From positions 1-64,000 of the forward strand of contig NZ_FRFF01000091.1 in assembly GCF_900143625.1 (NCBI RefSeq): a stretch of DNA of 64,000 nucleotides. The letters are read 5' to 3'. A model generated the notes under the pieces. That model saw only the letters and a program-made list of their open reading frames with translations. It had not been told where the DNA came from and did not search any database. A program made the translations under genes and the position numbers. Shown piece after piece: positions 34,405 through 41,143 of this stretch; positions within the stretch are counted from its first letter, which is position 1; the number at the start of each line of letters is the position of its first letter. This DNA comes from Nocardiopsis sp. JB363 (GTDB taxonomy: Bacteria; Actinomycetota; Actinomycetes; Streptosporangiales; Streptosporangiaceae).

Positions 34405-36012
34405 TCAGTACCCGCGCCAGGACTGCCGGTCCTGGTGGTAGCCGATCACCCGGGGGTGCATCATCGTGGACTCCTGGACGTCCTCTTCCCGGCGGTCCAT
34501 CGGGAACACCTGGGCGGCCTCCAACAGGGGCTCGTCCAGGTACCGCAGCTCAGGGGCGTCCTCCGGCATGCGCAGCTCGGGCGCGCCGTTCAGGGTCCCC
34601 AGGTAGAAGCCCCAGTTGCCGAAGGTCGGCACGTCCACGTTGTACGGGGTGACCCCGATCCCCGCCTCCTCCAGAGAGTGGCTCACGCCCCAGTAGGCGT
34701 CGGGTGCGAAGAACGGTGAACCGGCCTGGACGACCAGCCTGCTGTCGCCCTCCATCGCCTGCCCGATCAGCGAGTAGAACTCCACCGTGTACAGCTTCGA
34801 GGTGCCCACGTCCGTGCCGTCGGGCAGGTCCGCGATGACCACGTCGAAGTCCTCGGCGTTGTCCCGCAGCCATTGGAAGGCGTCGGTGTTGATCACCTCG
34901 ACCCGGGGATCCCGCAAGGAATCGTCGTTGAGCTCGCGGATCACCGGATCCTCGGCGGCCAGCTCGACCACCGCGGGGTCCAGGTCGACCAGCTTCACCG
35001 ACTCGACGTCGTCGTAGCGCAGGATCTCCCGCAGGGCCAGGCCGTCGCCGCCGCCCAACACCAGCACGTCGTCGTGCGGGCCGGCCATCGCCGGGTGGAT
35101 GAGCGACTCGTGGTACCGGTACTCGTCCAAGGTGGAGAACTGCAGGTCGCCGTTGAGGAACAGGCGTGTGTCCTTGCCGTCCAGGGACTGGGTGACCACG
35201 ATCTCCTGGTACTCGCTGCGGTCGGCGTGCACGATCGGATCCCGGTACATGGCCTGCCGGGCGTCCACCTCGAAGCGCTCGGCGTAGAAGTAGGCCGCCC
35301 CCAGGATCGTCACGATGACCACGAGCCCGATGGTCAGCCCCGCGTACGCGAGGCGGGTGAGCTCGGTGCGGAACAGCCACAGCACCACGGCCATACCGAT
35401 CACCGCGTTGAGCACGCCCACCATGAGGGCGCCCTTGGGCAGGCCCAGCAACGGCAGCAGCAGGAACGGGAAGGCCAGGCCACCGATGAGGCCGCCCACG
35501 TAGTCGGCGGCGAACAGGTCCGCGACCGCCTCCGAGGCGTCCTGCTTGCGGATGCGCTGGATGAGCGTCATCAGCAACGGGATCTCGATGCCGATGAGCA
35601 TTCCGATGAGGAACGCCAACAGCACCAGGGTCGGCTGGTAGGCCGCCGCCGACAGCCAGGCGAACGATCCGTACAGCAGCAGGATGGACAGGCCGCCGAC
35701 CAGGGACAACAGCCCCTCGACCACGGCGAAGGCCAGGGCGGGGCGGGATTGGTAGCGCTTGGACAGCAGCGAACCCACACCCATGGCGAACACCATCACC
35801 GACAGGACCACGGAGGCCTGGGTGATGGTGTCGCCCAGCAGGTAACTGCCGATCGCGACGAGAGCCAACTCGTACACCAGGCCACAGGCGGCACAGATGA
35901 ACACCGCGAGGAGCACGAGGAACCGGGCCAGACGCGGTGTCACCGGAAGTCGTATCCGTGCGGAGCCCGGGGTGTCGGGGTCGGCGGCCTCGGCGGCCGG
36001 GGTGTCGGTCAC
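34405..36012 (-). CDS. Integral-membrane spermidine-synthase-like protein
   Basis: A 535-residue protein with about seven membrane helices in the first 250 residues, fused to an aminopropyltransferase-like domain: VLVLGGGDGLALREIL (SAM-type glycine loop, about residue 316), VKLVDLDPAVVELA and VVIADLPDGT. Classical synthases move an aminopropyl group from decarboxylated SAM to putrescine; membrane-fused members are widespread but poorly characterised. Last gene of a five-gene operon with DUF4178, DUF2617, a lipoprotein and DUF350. GTG 36012. Confidence 0.87.
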   Translation of the reverse strand: MTDTPAAEAADPDTPGSARIRLPVTPRLARFLVLLAVFICAACGLVYELALVAIGSYLLGDTITQASVVLSVMVFAMGVGSLLSKRYQSRPALAFAVVEGLLSLVGGLSILLLYGSFAWLSAAAYQPTLVLLAFLIGMLIGIEIPLLMTLIQRIRKQDASEAVADLFAADYVGGLIGGLAFPFLLLPLLGLPKGALMVGVLNAVIGMAVVLWLFRTELTRLAYAGLTIGLVVIVTILGAAYFYAERFEVDARQAMYRDPIVHADRSEYQEIVVTQSLDGKDTRLFLNGDLQFSTLDEYRYHESLIHPAMAGPHDDVLVLGGGDGLALREILRYDDVESVKLVDLDPAVVELAAEDPVIRELNDDSLRDPRVEVINTDAFQWLRDNAEDFDVVIADLPDGTDVGTSKLYTVEFYSLIGQAMEGDSRLVVQAGSPFFAPDAYWGVSHSLEEAGIGVTPYNVDVPTFGNWGFYLGTLNGAPELRMPEDAPELRYLDEPLLEAAQVFPMDRREEDVQESTMMHPRVIGYHQDRQSWRGY

Positions 36013-36040
36013 ACTACCGCTGCTTTCTGGAGAAGAACTT

Positions 36041-36469
36041 CTAGGAGATGGCCGCGGCCACGACCAGGGCGATGGAGAAGTGCGCGGTCGCGCTGACCCA
36101 CGTCGCCGGGTGCCATTCGGGGTCGCTGATCATGTGGCTGACCCGACCCGGGATGATCAGGTCGATCAGCAGGAAGGACAGAGCCATCACGACCAGGCCG
36201 ATGAGGCCGAAGATCGTGGCGGAGAGCAGACCCGCGCCCAGGCCCAGTTCGGAGTAGCTGGACAGGATCGCGGAGACCACCACGATCGCGGCGCCCAGGG
36301 TGTTGGCGGAGACCAGCAGGATGGCGTTCCTGTTCCGGTCCTCCCAGATCAGTTTGTGGAGTTTGCCCGGGGTGAGCAGGTCGGTGATCAGGTAGCCGAG
36401 CAGCATGATGACCGTGCCGACCACGCCGTAACCCAGGGCGTAGAGCGAGCTGTTGAGAATTTCGTTCAT
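36041..36469 (-). CDS. DUF350 membrane protein
   Basis: A 142-residue protein with four membrane helices, beginning LYALGYGVVGTVIMLLGYLI and with a second half repeating the same pattern (GLIGLVVMALSFLLIDLIIPG), typical of DUF350. Function unknown; in many bacteria it is encoded beside DUF4178 and spermidine-synthase-like genes, as here. The gap to the downstream gene is 28 bp. Confidence 0.85.
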   Translation of the reverse strand: MNEILNSSLYALGYGVVGTVIMLLGYLITDLLTPGKLHKLIWEDRNRNAILLVSANTLGAAIVVVSAILSSYSELGLGAGLLSATIFGLIGLVVMALSFLLIDLIIPGRVSHMISDPEWHPATWVSATAHFSIALVVAAAIS

Positions 36470-36555
36470 GGCCTCGTCCGTGTCGGGGGAAGCTCGTGCG
36501 TCCGGAGGGACCGTGAGGTACCCCCGACACGGCAGACTACTGGCCTGAGCTCGGC

Positions 36556-36870
36556 TTACTTACCGAACCCCGATCCACCACCGCGGGTGTCGCTTCCGCT
36601 TCCCCCACTGTTGGAGTTGTTGCCACCTCCGCCACCGCCACCGAAGAAGAAGAAACCGCCACCGCCACCACCGCTGCGGCCGTCGCAGTCGTCGGTGGGC
36701 GAGGGGCTCGGGGTGCGATCGGCCGACGACGAGGTCGTGCCGCTGGTGGAGCTGTCGCTCGGCTGGCAGTCGGCGCTGTTGCTTCCGCCACAGGCCGACA
36801 GGAGCAGCAGCAGGGCGGTGGCGCCACCGACCGCCGCGATCTTGTGTCTTGGAGTGTTGGTCGTGGCCAT
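36556..36870 (-). CDS. Glycine-rich lipoprotein, unknown function
   Basis: A 104-residue protein with a signal peptide ending in a lipobox (LLLLLSAC, about residues 17-24), two further Cys (ADCQPSD, DDCDG), then a low-complexity tail with runs of Gly, four Phe in a row, and more Gly/Ser. ATG 36870 follows AAGGAGG at 5 nt. It lies inside the DUF4178-DUF350-spermidine synthase operon, so it is presumably the extracytoplasmic member of that set. Confidence 0.7.
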   Translation of the reverse strand: MATTNTPRHKIAAVGGATALLLLLSACGGSNSADCQPSDSSTSGTTSSSADRTPSPSPTDDCDGRSGGGGGGFFFFGGGGGGGNNSNSGGSGSDTRGGGSGFGK

Positions 36871-36881
36871 GGAGGCCTCCT

Positions 36882-37385
36882 TCAGGGGGTCAGGGTTGTG
36901 GTCGTCGTCACCAGTTCGCCGCTTTGCGGATAGGCGTGCCAGGTTCGCCAACGCAGCGAGGTCCCTCCGGAGGTCAGGTGCAGTGCGGTGACCGCTAGAG
37001 GGTCACCGGGGAAGGTGACGATGAGCCCGCCGGGGGAATCCGAGGTCTCCTGGTGGATCCCCTCCACCCGGCGGGTCAGTTCGGTGCGAGGCAACGACTC
37101 GACGATCGAGTCGAAACGGTAGTCGCCCACCCCAGGCAGGGGGTGCTCGGCGTTGCCGGGAAGCCCGCCGGGAACCCCCGGCAGACAGGCGACCGTCTCC
37201 ACCGGTGCCCCCGGCCCGGCACCGAGGACCACCTGGTGCGAGGCGCCCAGCACACGGAGTTCGACCGACAAACCGGACACCACGAGGGTGCGGGTGGCGA
37301 GTGGGTCGACCAGCGGGTGATTCAGGGTCCAGACCAGGTCGCCTGCGTTGGTGTCGATGAAGGGGGCACTGATGGTCGCACGCAT
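36882..37385 (-). CDS. DUF2617 family protein
   Basis: A 167-residue soluble protein beginning MRATISAPF and ending with a WRTWHAYPQSGELV segment, matching my memory of DUF2617. Function unknown. It starts 7 bp after the DUF4178 gene and ends 11 bp before the lipoprotein gene, so it is clearly co-transcribed. Confidence 0.7.
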   Translation of the reverse strand: MRATISAPFIDTNAGDLVWTLNHPLVDPLATRTLVVSGLSVELRVLGASHQVVLGAGPGAPVETVACLPGVPGGLPGNAEHPLPGVGDYRFDSIVESLPRTELTRRVEGIHQETSDSPGGLIVTFPGDPLAVTALHLTSGGTSLRWRTWHAYPQSGELVTTTTTLTP

Positions 37386-37392
37386 GGGTGAA

Positions 37393-37992
37393 TCAGCTCC
37401 CGGGGAAGATCGTGAAGGTTCCGGCGTGGATCTTCTCGCCGGTGCTGACTTCCCAGCTGCCGTGGTCGAAGCGTTCGAAGGCGAGCAGCTTGCCGTCGGT
37501 GGACTCGTAGTCCGCGTAGTCCATGCCGCCCTCGGTCTTCAGACCGGTGGTGCCCTCGGAACGGTAGGAGCCGGAGCCCTTCTCCTCAAGCTTGTAGGTG
37601 ACACCTTCGAGCTCGATGTTCTTGCCCTGGGGCACCATGGTCAGGTCGGGGCGGCCGGCCCACAGGGCCAGCTCCACGTCGGGGTCCTCCTCGACGGAGA
37701 GCCAGCGCTTGCCGCCCTCCACCTCCAGGAAGTGCTCGGACCAGGTGTAGCCGCCCTCGGACAGGCGCAGGGTGCCGCGGATCCAGGTGCGCTCGTTGCC
37801 CCAGTCGATCATGTCACCGGCCTTGATGGCCAGCGGGTCGCCGGCGGTGTCGGTGGTCGATGAGGCGGCGAAGGGGTCCTGAGGCGGTGGGGGAGCGGTG
37901 TCCTGCTTCCGCGAGCGCGAGCGCTGCGTGTAGATCAGGACCCCGATCACGATTCCGACTATGAGAATCAGTAGGAGAAGGAGTTCGATCAC
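37393..37992 (-). CDS. DUF4178 protein with N-terminal membrane anchor
   Basis: A 199-residue protein: one membrane helix at the very N-terminus (IELLLLLILIVGIVIGVLIY), a short Pro-rich linker, then a DUF4178 domain (IKAGDMIDWG, WIRGTLRLSEGGYTWSEHFL, LAFERFDHGSWEVSTG). Function unknown. First gene of the minus-strand operon down to 34405; the promoter should lie in 37993-38282. Confidence 0.82.
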   Translation of the reverse strand: MIELLLLLILIVGIVIGVLIYTQRSRSRKQDTAPPPPQDPFAASSTTDTAGDPLAIKAGDMIDWGNERTWIRGTLRLSEGGYTWSEHFLEVEGGKRWLSVEEDPDVELALWAGRPDLTMVPQGKNIELEGVTYKLEEKGSGSYRSEGTTGLKTEGGMDYADYESTDGKLLAFERFDHGSWEVSTGEKIHAGTFTIFPGS

Positions 37993-38282
37993 CAGAGTTC
38001 CTCGTTTCGCGGTGAAGCACGTCTGTCGGTTCCGGGGCGGACGACCCTTTGTTCGCTATGACGCCGGAACGGGGGCTCTGGTTCCGATAACGATGCGATT
38101 CGGGAATCTTTCGCGTGGTCGAAGGGTTGGTCAATGCCCGTTCCGCCGGTTCCGTTGTTCCCCGTCCCGCCCACCCTAGGCGGTCGTGTGGACAATGAGG
38201 GTGAAAAGGGACAAGGCCCGCGCAGGTCAGCGCGGGGCCAGGGTATCGGGGCTGGTCAGAGGTGGTTTCGTGCGAGTGGGGC

Positions 38283-39131
38283 TCACGCCTGGGGATCGCC
38301 GGTCTCCAACGGGAGCGACGTGTCCCCGCTCCAACGGCTCCACGAACCCGGGTACAGGCGAGCGCGGGTGTAACCGGCGTGTTCCAACGCCAGTAGGTCG
38401 TGGCAGGCGGTCACCCCGGAGCCGCAGTAGGCGGTGACGGTGCGCGCGGAGTCCGCGCCCAGGGCGGCGAATCGCTCGCGCAGGGTCTCCGGCGCGGCCA
38501 GCAGTCCGTCGGGTCCCAGATTGGTGGGCCACTCGGCACTGCGCGCCCCGGGGACGTGTCCCGCCCGTGCGTCCACGGGGGCTGGTTCGGCGCCGGTGAA
38601 GCGCCCGTACACGCGTGCGTCCAACAGCAGCCGGTCGGTGTCGGAGAGCTCGGCGCGCAGTTCCTCGGTGTCCACGATCCGGTCGGCGGGCCACGGCAGC
38701 GCGGTCCTGTGCTCGGGAGCGACGGTCACCTCGCCCTCTTCCCACGGGCCGGTCCAGGTCTGGACGCCGCCGTCGAGGAAGGCCGCGGGGGTGCCGAGGG
38801 CGCGCAGCATCCACACCATTCGAGCGGCGACCGAACCCCCGGCGTCGTCGTAGACCACCACTGTCGCGGTGTCGCCGATGCCGAGCGCTCCGAGGGAGCG
38901 TGCGAAGTCCGAGGGGGAGGGCAGCGGGTGGCGTCCCCCCTCCGCGCTCGCGGGGGCGGCGAGGTCGGTGTCCACGTCGGCGAACACGGCACCGGGGATG
39001 TGCCCGGCCCGATGCGCGTCGCGCCCCGAACGACCGTCCATGTACCAACGGGAGTCGACGAGGACGACCTGGTCACGGTGTTCGTGGAGCCACTCGGAGG
39101 AGACGGCCACGGGAAGAGTCGGCTGTGACAT
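38283..39131 (-). CDS. Rhodanese-type sulfurtransferase (3-mercaptopyruvate type)
   Basis: A 282-residue protein with two rhodanese domains; the C-terminal one carries the active loop CGSGVTA with C236. The CGSGVT(A/G) loop is characteristic of 3-mercaptopyruvate sulfurtransferases, whereas thiosulfate sulfurtransferases have a more basic loop. It should transfer sulfur from mercaptopyruvate to a thiol or cyanide. ATG 39131; the next minus-strand gene upstream ends 10 bp away, so they may be co-transcribed. Confidence 0.9.
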   Translation of the reverse strand: MSQPTLPVAVSSEWLHEHRDQVVLVDSRWYMDGRSGRDAHRAGHIPGAVFADVDTDLAAPASAEGGRHPLPSPSDFARSLGALGIGDTATVVVYDDAGGSVAARMVWMLRALGTPAAFLDGGVQTWTGPWEEGEVTVAPEHRTALPWPADRIVDTEELRAELSDTDRLLLDARVYGRFTGAEPAPVDARAGHVPGARSAEWPTNLGPDGLLAAPETLRERFAALGADSARTVTAYCGSGVTACHDLLALEHAGYTRARLYPGSWSRWSGDTSLPLETGDPQA

Positions 39132-39141
39132 GGTCGTCAGC

Positions 39142-39552
39142 CTAGTGGGGCGAGGATTCTTCGCCAGGGTCTCGTGGGGTGGGTCGGAAGGCGACCAGGG
39201 CCAGTCCGGTCAGGAGCGGGACCGACAGCCACACCTGGTACCAGAGGGCCGAGTCCAGGTTCGCCCAGGGCATGGTGGTGAGGGCGGCGGCCGCGACGAG
39301 CCCGATGGCGAAGGTGGAGAGGCTGCGGGAGGCGCCTCGTGACGATCGCGCGTCGGTCCACAGGTGGCAGGCCAGGATCGCGGAGCCGGACAACCACAGC
39401 ACCAGGAAGATGCGGTGCTCGATCGGGTCGGGGGCGTGTGCGTTCCACGCGAATGCGACGAGTCCGAGGGACACGGCGAGCACGGCGCCGCCGCCCAGAA
39501 ATGAGGGGAAGAGAGGCCGGGCGGGGACCTGCGTGTGTACCTCCATGCACAC
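39142..39552 (-). CDS. Small membrane protein, unknown function
   Basis: A 136-residue protein with about four membrane helices (for example FLGGGAVLAVSLGLVAFAW, IFLVLWLSGSAILACHLW, FAIGLVAAAALTTMPW). No family is recognised. The start is uncertain (in-frame ATG codons at 39552 and 39546). It lies 10 bp before the rhodanese gene. Confidence 0.5.
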   Translation of the reverse strand: MCMEVHTQVPARPLFPSFLGGGAVLAVSLGLVAFAWNAHAPDPIEHRIFLVLWLSGSAILACHLWTDARSSRGASRSLSTFAIGLVAAAALTTMPWANLDSALWYQVWLSVPLLTGLALVAFRPTPRDPGEESSPH

Positions 39553-39604
39553 GTCTTTGCCCGCGACGCCCGGAACTATGCGGTCCGCACCACTGTGTCC
39601 CGTG

Positions 39605-40048
39605 TCACTCGCGGAGCCGTGCGCGGTCGGCGCGGTGCACTTTGAGGATCCACCACAGGCCCAGGATCGGCAGGACCAGGGGAATGAACAGGTAACCGCT
39701 GCCGAAGTGCGACCAGACGGTGTCCTCGGGGAAGATCCCGCTGGTGAACTCGGACAGGGCGCCCACCACGAGGACTCCGACCATCTCCACGGAGACCGAG
39801 ACCAGGGCTACCTGGCGGGAGGTGCGGCCCGCGCGGGCCAGGCCGACCGCCGCCACCAGGTACACCACGCCGGCGAACACCGACAGGGCGTACGCCAGCG
39901 GGGCTTCCTCGAAGCGTGTCACCAGCTGGTAGGTGCCCCGGGCGGTGGCCGCCAGGGCGAAGACGGCGTACACGGCCACGAGAAGCCGCCCCGGTCCCGT
40001 GCGCAGGGTGCGGTCGGGGGTCTGGGATGCGGCTTCGGTGTCAGACAA
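39605..40048 (-). CDS. Small membrane protein, unknown function
   Basis: A 147-residue protein with about four helices (LLVAVYAVFALAATARG, ALSVFAGVVYLVAAVGLAR, LVSVSVEMVGVLVVGALSE, YLFIPLVLPILGLWWIL). It resembles integral-membrane proteins common in actinomycetes but has no known role. Its start overlaps the end of the upstream gene by 8 bases, so the two are translationally coupled. Confidence 0.7.
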   Translation of the reverse strand: MSDTEAASQTPDRTLRTGPGRLLVAVYAVFALAATARGTYQLVTRFEEAPLAYALSVFAGVVYLVAAVGLARAGRTSRQVALVSVSVEMVGVLVVGALSEFTSGIFPEDTVWSHFGSGYLFIPLVLPILGLWWILKVHRADRARLRE

Positions 40049-40436
40049 CGGGGCTCCACAGCTGCTCGATGCGGACCAGTAGGACGGGGAGGATGAGGCA
40101 GGTGAAGGCGATCACCGCCGGTCCCCACTTGCTGCGCTCCATGAATCCCCACACCGCGCTGGCCGGAGGCAGGAGGGCGACGGTCGCCAGGTAGGAGATC
40201 ACCATCGCCAGATCGTCGGGGCGGTCACCGCCGACCATGGCGAAGACCATCGCGCCGACCTGGCCGAGGACCAGGAGCCAGAGGACACCCATGCCGATCA
40301 GGTGGGGGACCATCATCGGCTGGTCTCGGAAGGTCGAGACGAGGCACCACACGGCCATCGCCAACGACACCATCTGAATCAACATGGTCAGCCAGTCGAC
40401 CACGTCGCCTCCGCTCGGGTATTCCGGGACGTCCAC
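40041..40436 (-). CDS. Small membrane protein, unknown function
   Basis: A 131-residue protein with four membrane helices (LTMLIQMVSLAMAVWCLV, LIGMGVLWLLVLGQVGAMV, ISYLATVALLPPASAVWG, AVIAFTCLILPVLLV). No family is recognised. First of a set of small membrane genes on the minus strand; the 8-base overlap with the next suggests the two products work together. Confidence 0.7.
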   Translation of the reverse strand: MDVPEYPSGGDVVDWLTMLIQMVSLAMAVWCLVSTFRDQPMMVPHLIGMGVLWLLVLGQVGAMVFAMVGGDRPDDLAMVISYLATVALLPPASAVWGFMERSKWGPAVIAFTCLILPVLLVRIEQLWSPVV

Positions 40437-40541
40437 CCATGTCAGCGGACCGCACGTCTACGACACACGGTAGTACAGCGCAAGTACCGCCCGGTACGGG
40501 CATCGGCGGCGTCGAACGTGGTTCGGTGGTCACCGGCCCCG

Positions 40542-40581
40542 CCGTGGTGTCGTCTCCGGGAGGGCCGGGGCGACACCACGG
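40542..40581 (-). terminator. Hairpin next to amidase remnant
   Basis: CCGTGGTGTCG (40542-40552) and CGACACCACGG (40571-40581) form a perfect 11-bp stem directly after the stop codon of the amidase 3' remnant on the minus strand. This mimics the arrangement behind a real gene. Confidence 0.55.
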
Positions 40582-40627
40582 TCAGCGGGGTCGGTAGAAG
40601 ACGTTGGTGGTCGCGGAGATCACCTGG
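40582..40627 (-). pseudogene. Remnant of the 3' end of an amidase gene
   Basis: This piece matches the last codons of the amidase gene at 41144 (offset 562) at about 42 of 46 bases, including the stop. The encoded ends are VISATTNVFYRPR here against VISATTDVFYWPR there. The rest of the gene is absent. It is probably the stump of a second, deleted amidase copy. Confidence 0.8.
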
Positions 40628-40659
40628 AGCTCTGGTGACTCTCGGCCAGAGCACGCGGT

Positions 40660-40706
40660 CCCGCACCCCCGCCGGGGAAGAGTCGGGTGTGCTGCGGGGG
40701 TGCGGG
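40660..40706. terminator. Hairpin after BldC-like remnant
   Basis: CCCGCACCCCCGC (40660-40672) and GCGGGGGTGCGGG (40694-40706) form a perfect 13-bp stem with a 21-nt loop just behind the BldC-like remnant. Confidence 0.5.
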
Positions 40707-40711
40707 GTCTT

Positions 40712-41002
40712 CTATTCGCTGTGATTCAGCAGGGCGCGGACGTCGGATTCCCAGAACCTGCGGTGCCCGCCCAGGGTGCGGACCGAAGGCAGGAGCCTCT
40801 GTTGCGCCCACCGGGCCAGGATCCACCCCAACCTGCGGTCGGTCGGCCACGTCCACGTCGAAGGCGGGCACCCCCGGGGCTTTGAACTCGTTCCCGGAAC
40901 GCCTGAGCTCGGCTTCATCGAGGTACCCATCATCGACCAGAAAAGAGCCGCGATCGAGTGCTTCGAGCAGGTGGTCGACTCCATGGCGGCGCATCGCCGC
41001 AT
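40712..41002 (-). pseudogene. Frameshifted BldC/MerR-like DNA-binding gene
   Basis: The C-terminal half reads GWILARWAQQRLLPSVRT then LGGHRRFWESDVRALL, the recognisable second half of small BldC-type helix-turn-helix proteins (ARWA...IRTLGGHRRY). The expected upstream half is not in this frame. A more protein-like stretch (VPAFDVDVAD) sits in another minus-strand frame just before, pointing to a frameshift near 40830-40850. No good start or ribosome site is seen. A functional unusual gene cannot be excluded. Confidence 0.5.
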
Positions 41003-41021
41003 CCAGTAGTGGGCACAGCGA

Positions 41022-41053
41022 AAGAGGCCCCGGTGACCAAACCGGGGCCTCTT
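41022..41053. terminator. Terminator of the amidase gene
   Basis: AAGAGGCCCCGGT (41022-41034) and ACCGGGGCCTCTT (41041-41053) form a perfect 13-bp stem with a 6-nt loop. On the minus strand it is followed by a short T-run (CTCTTTCG) and lies 90 bp after the amidase stop. Confidence 0.75.
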
Positions 41054-41143
41054 CGTGTTACCAGAACAGGTGTGAGTCCACCTGTCGGGGGTGGGCCGGG
41101 CCAGATGCCTACGCGTCCGTCCCGTTGTGGGGTCGGTACTCGA

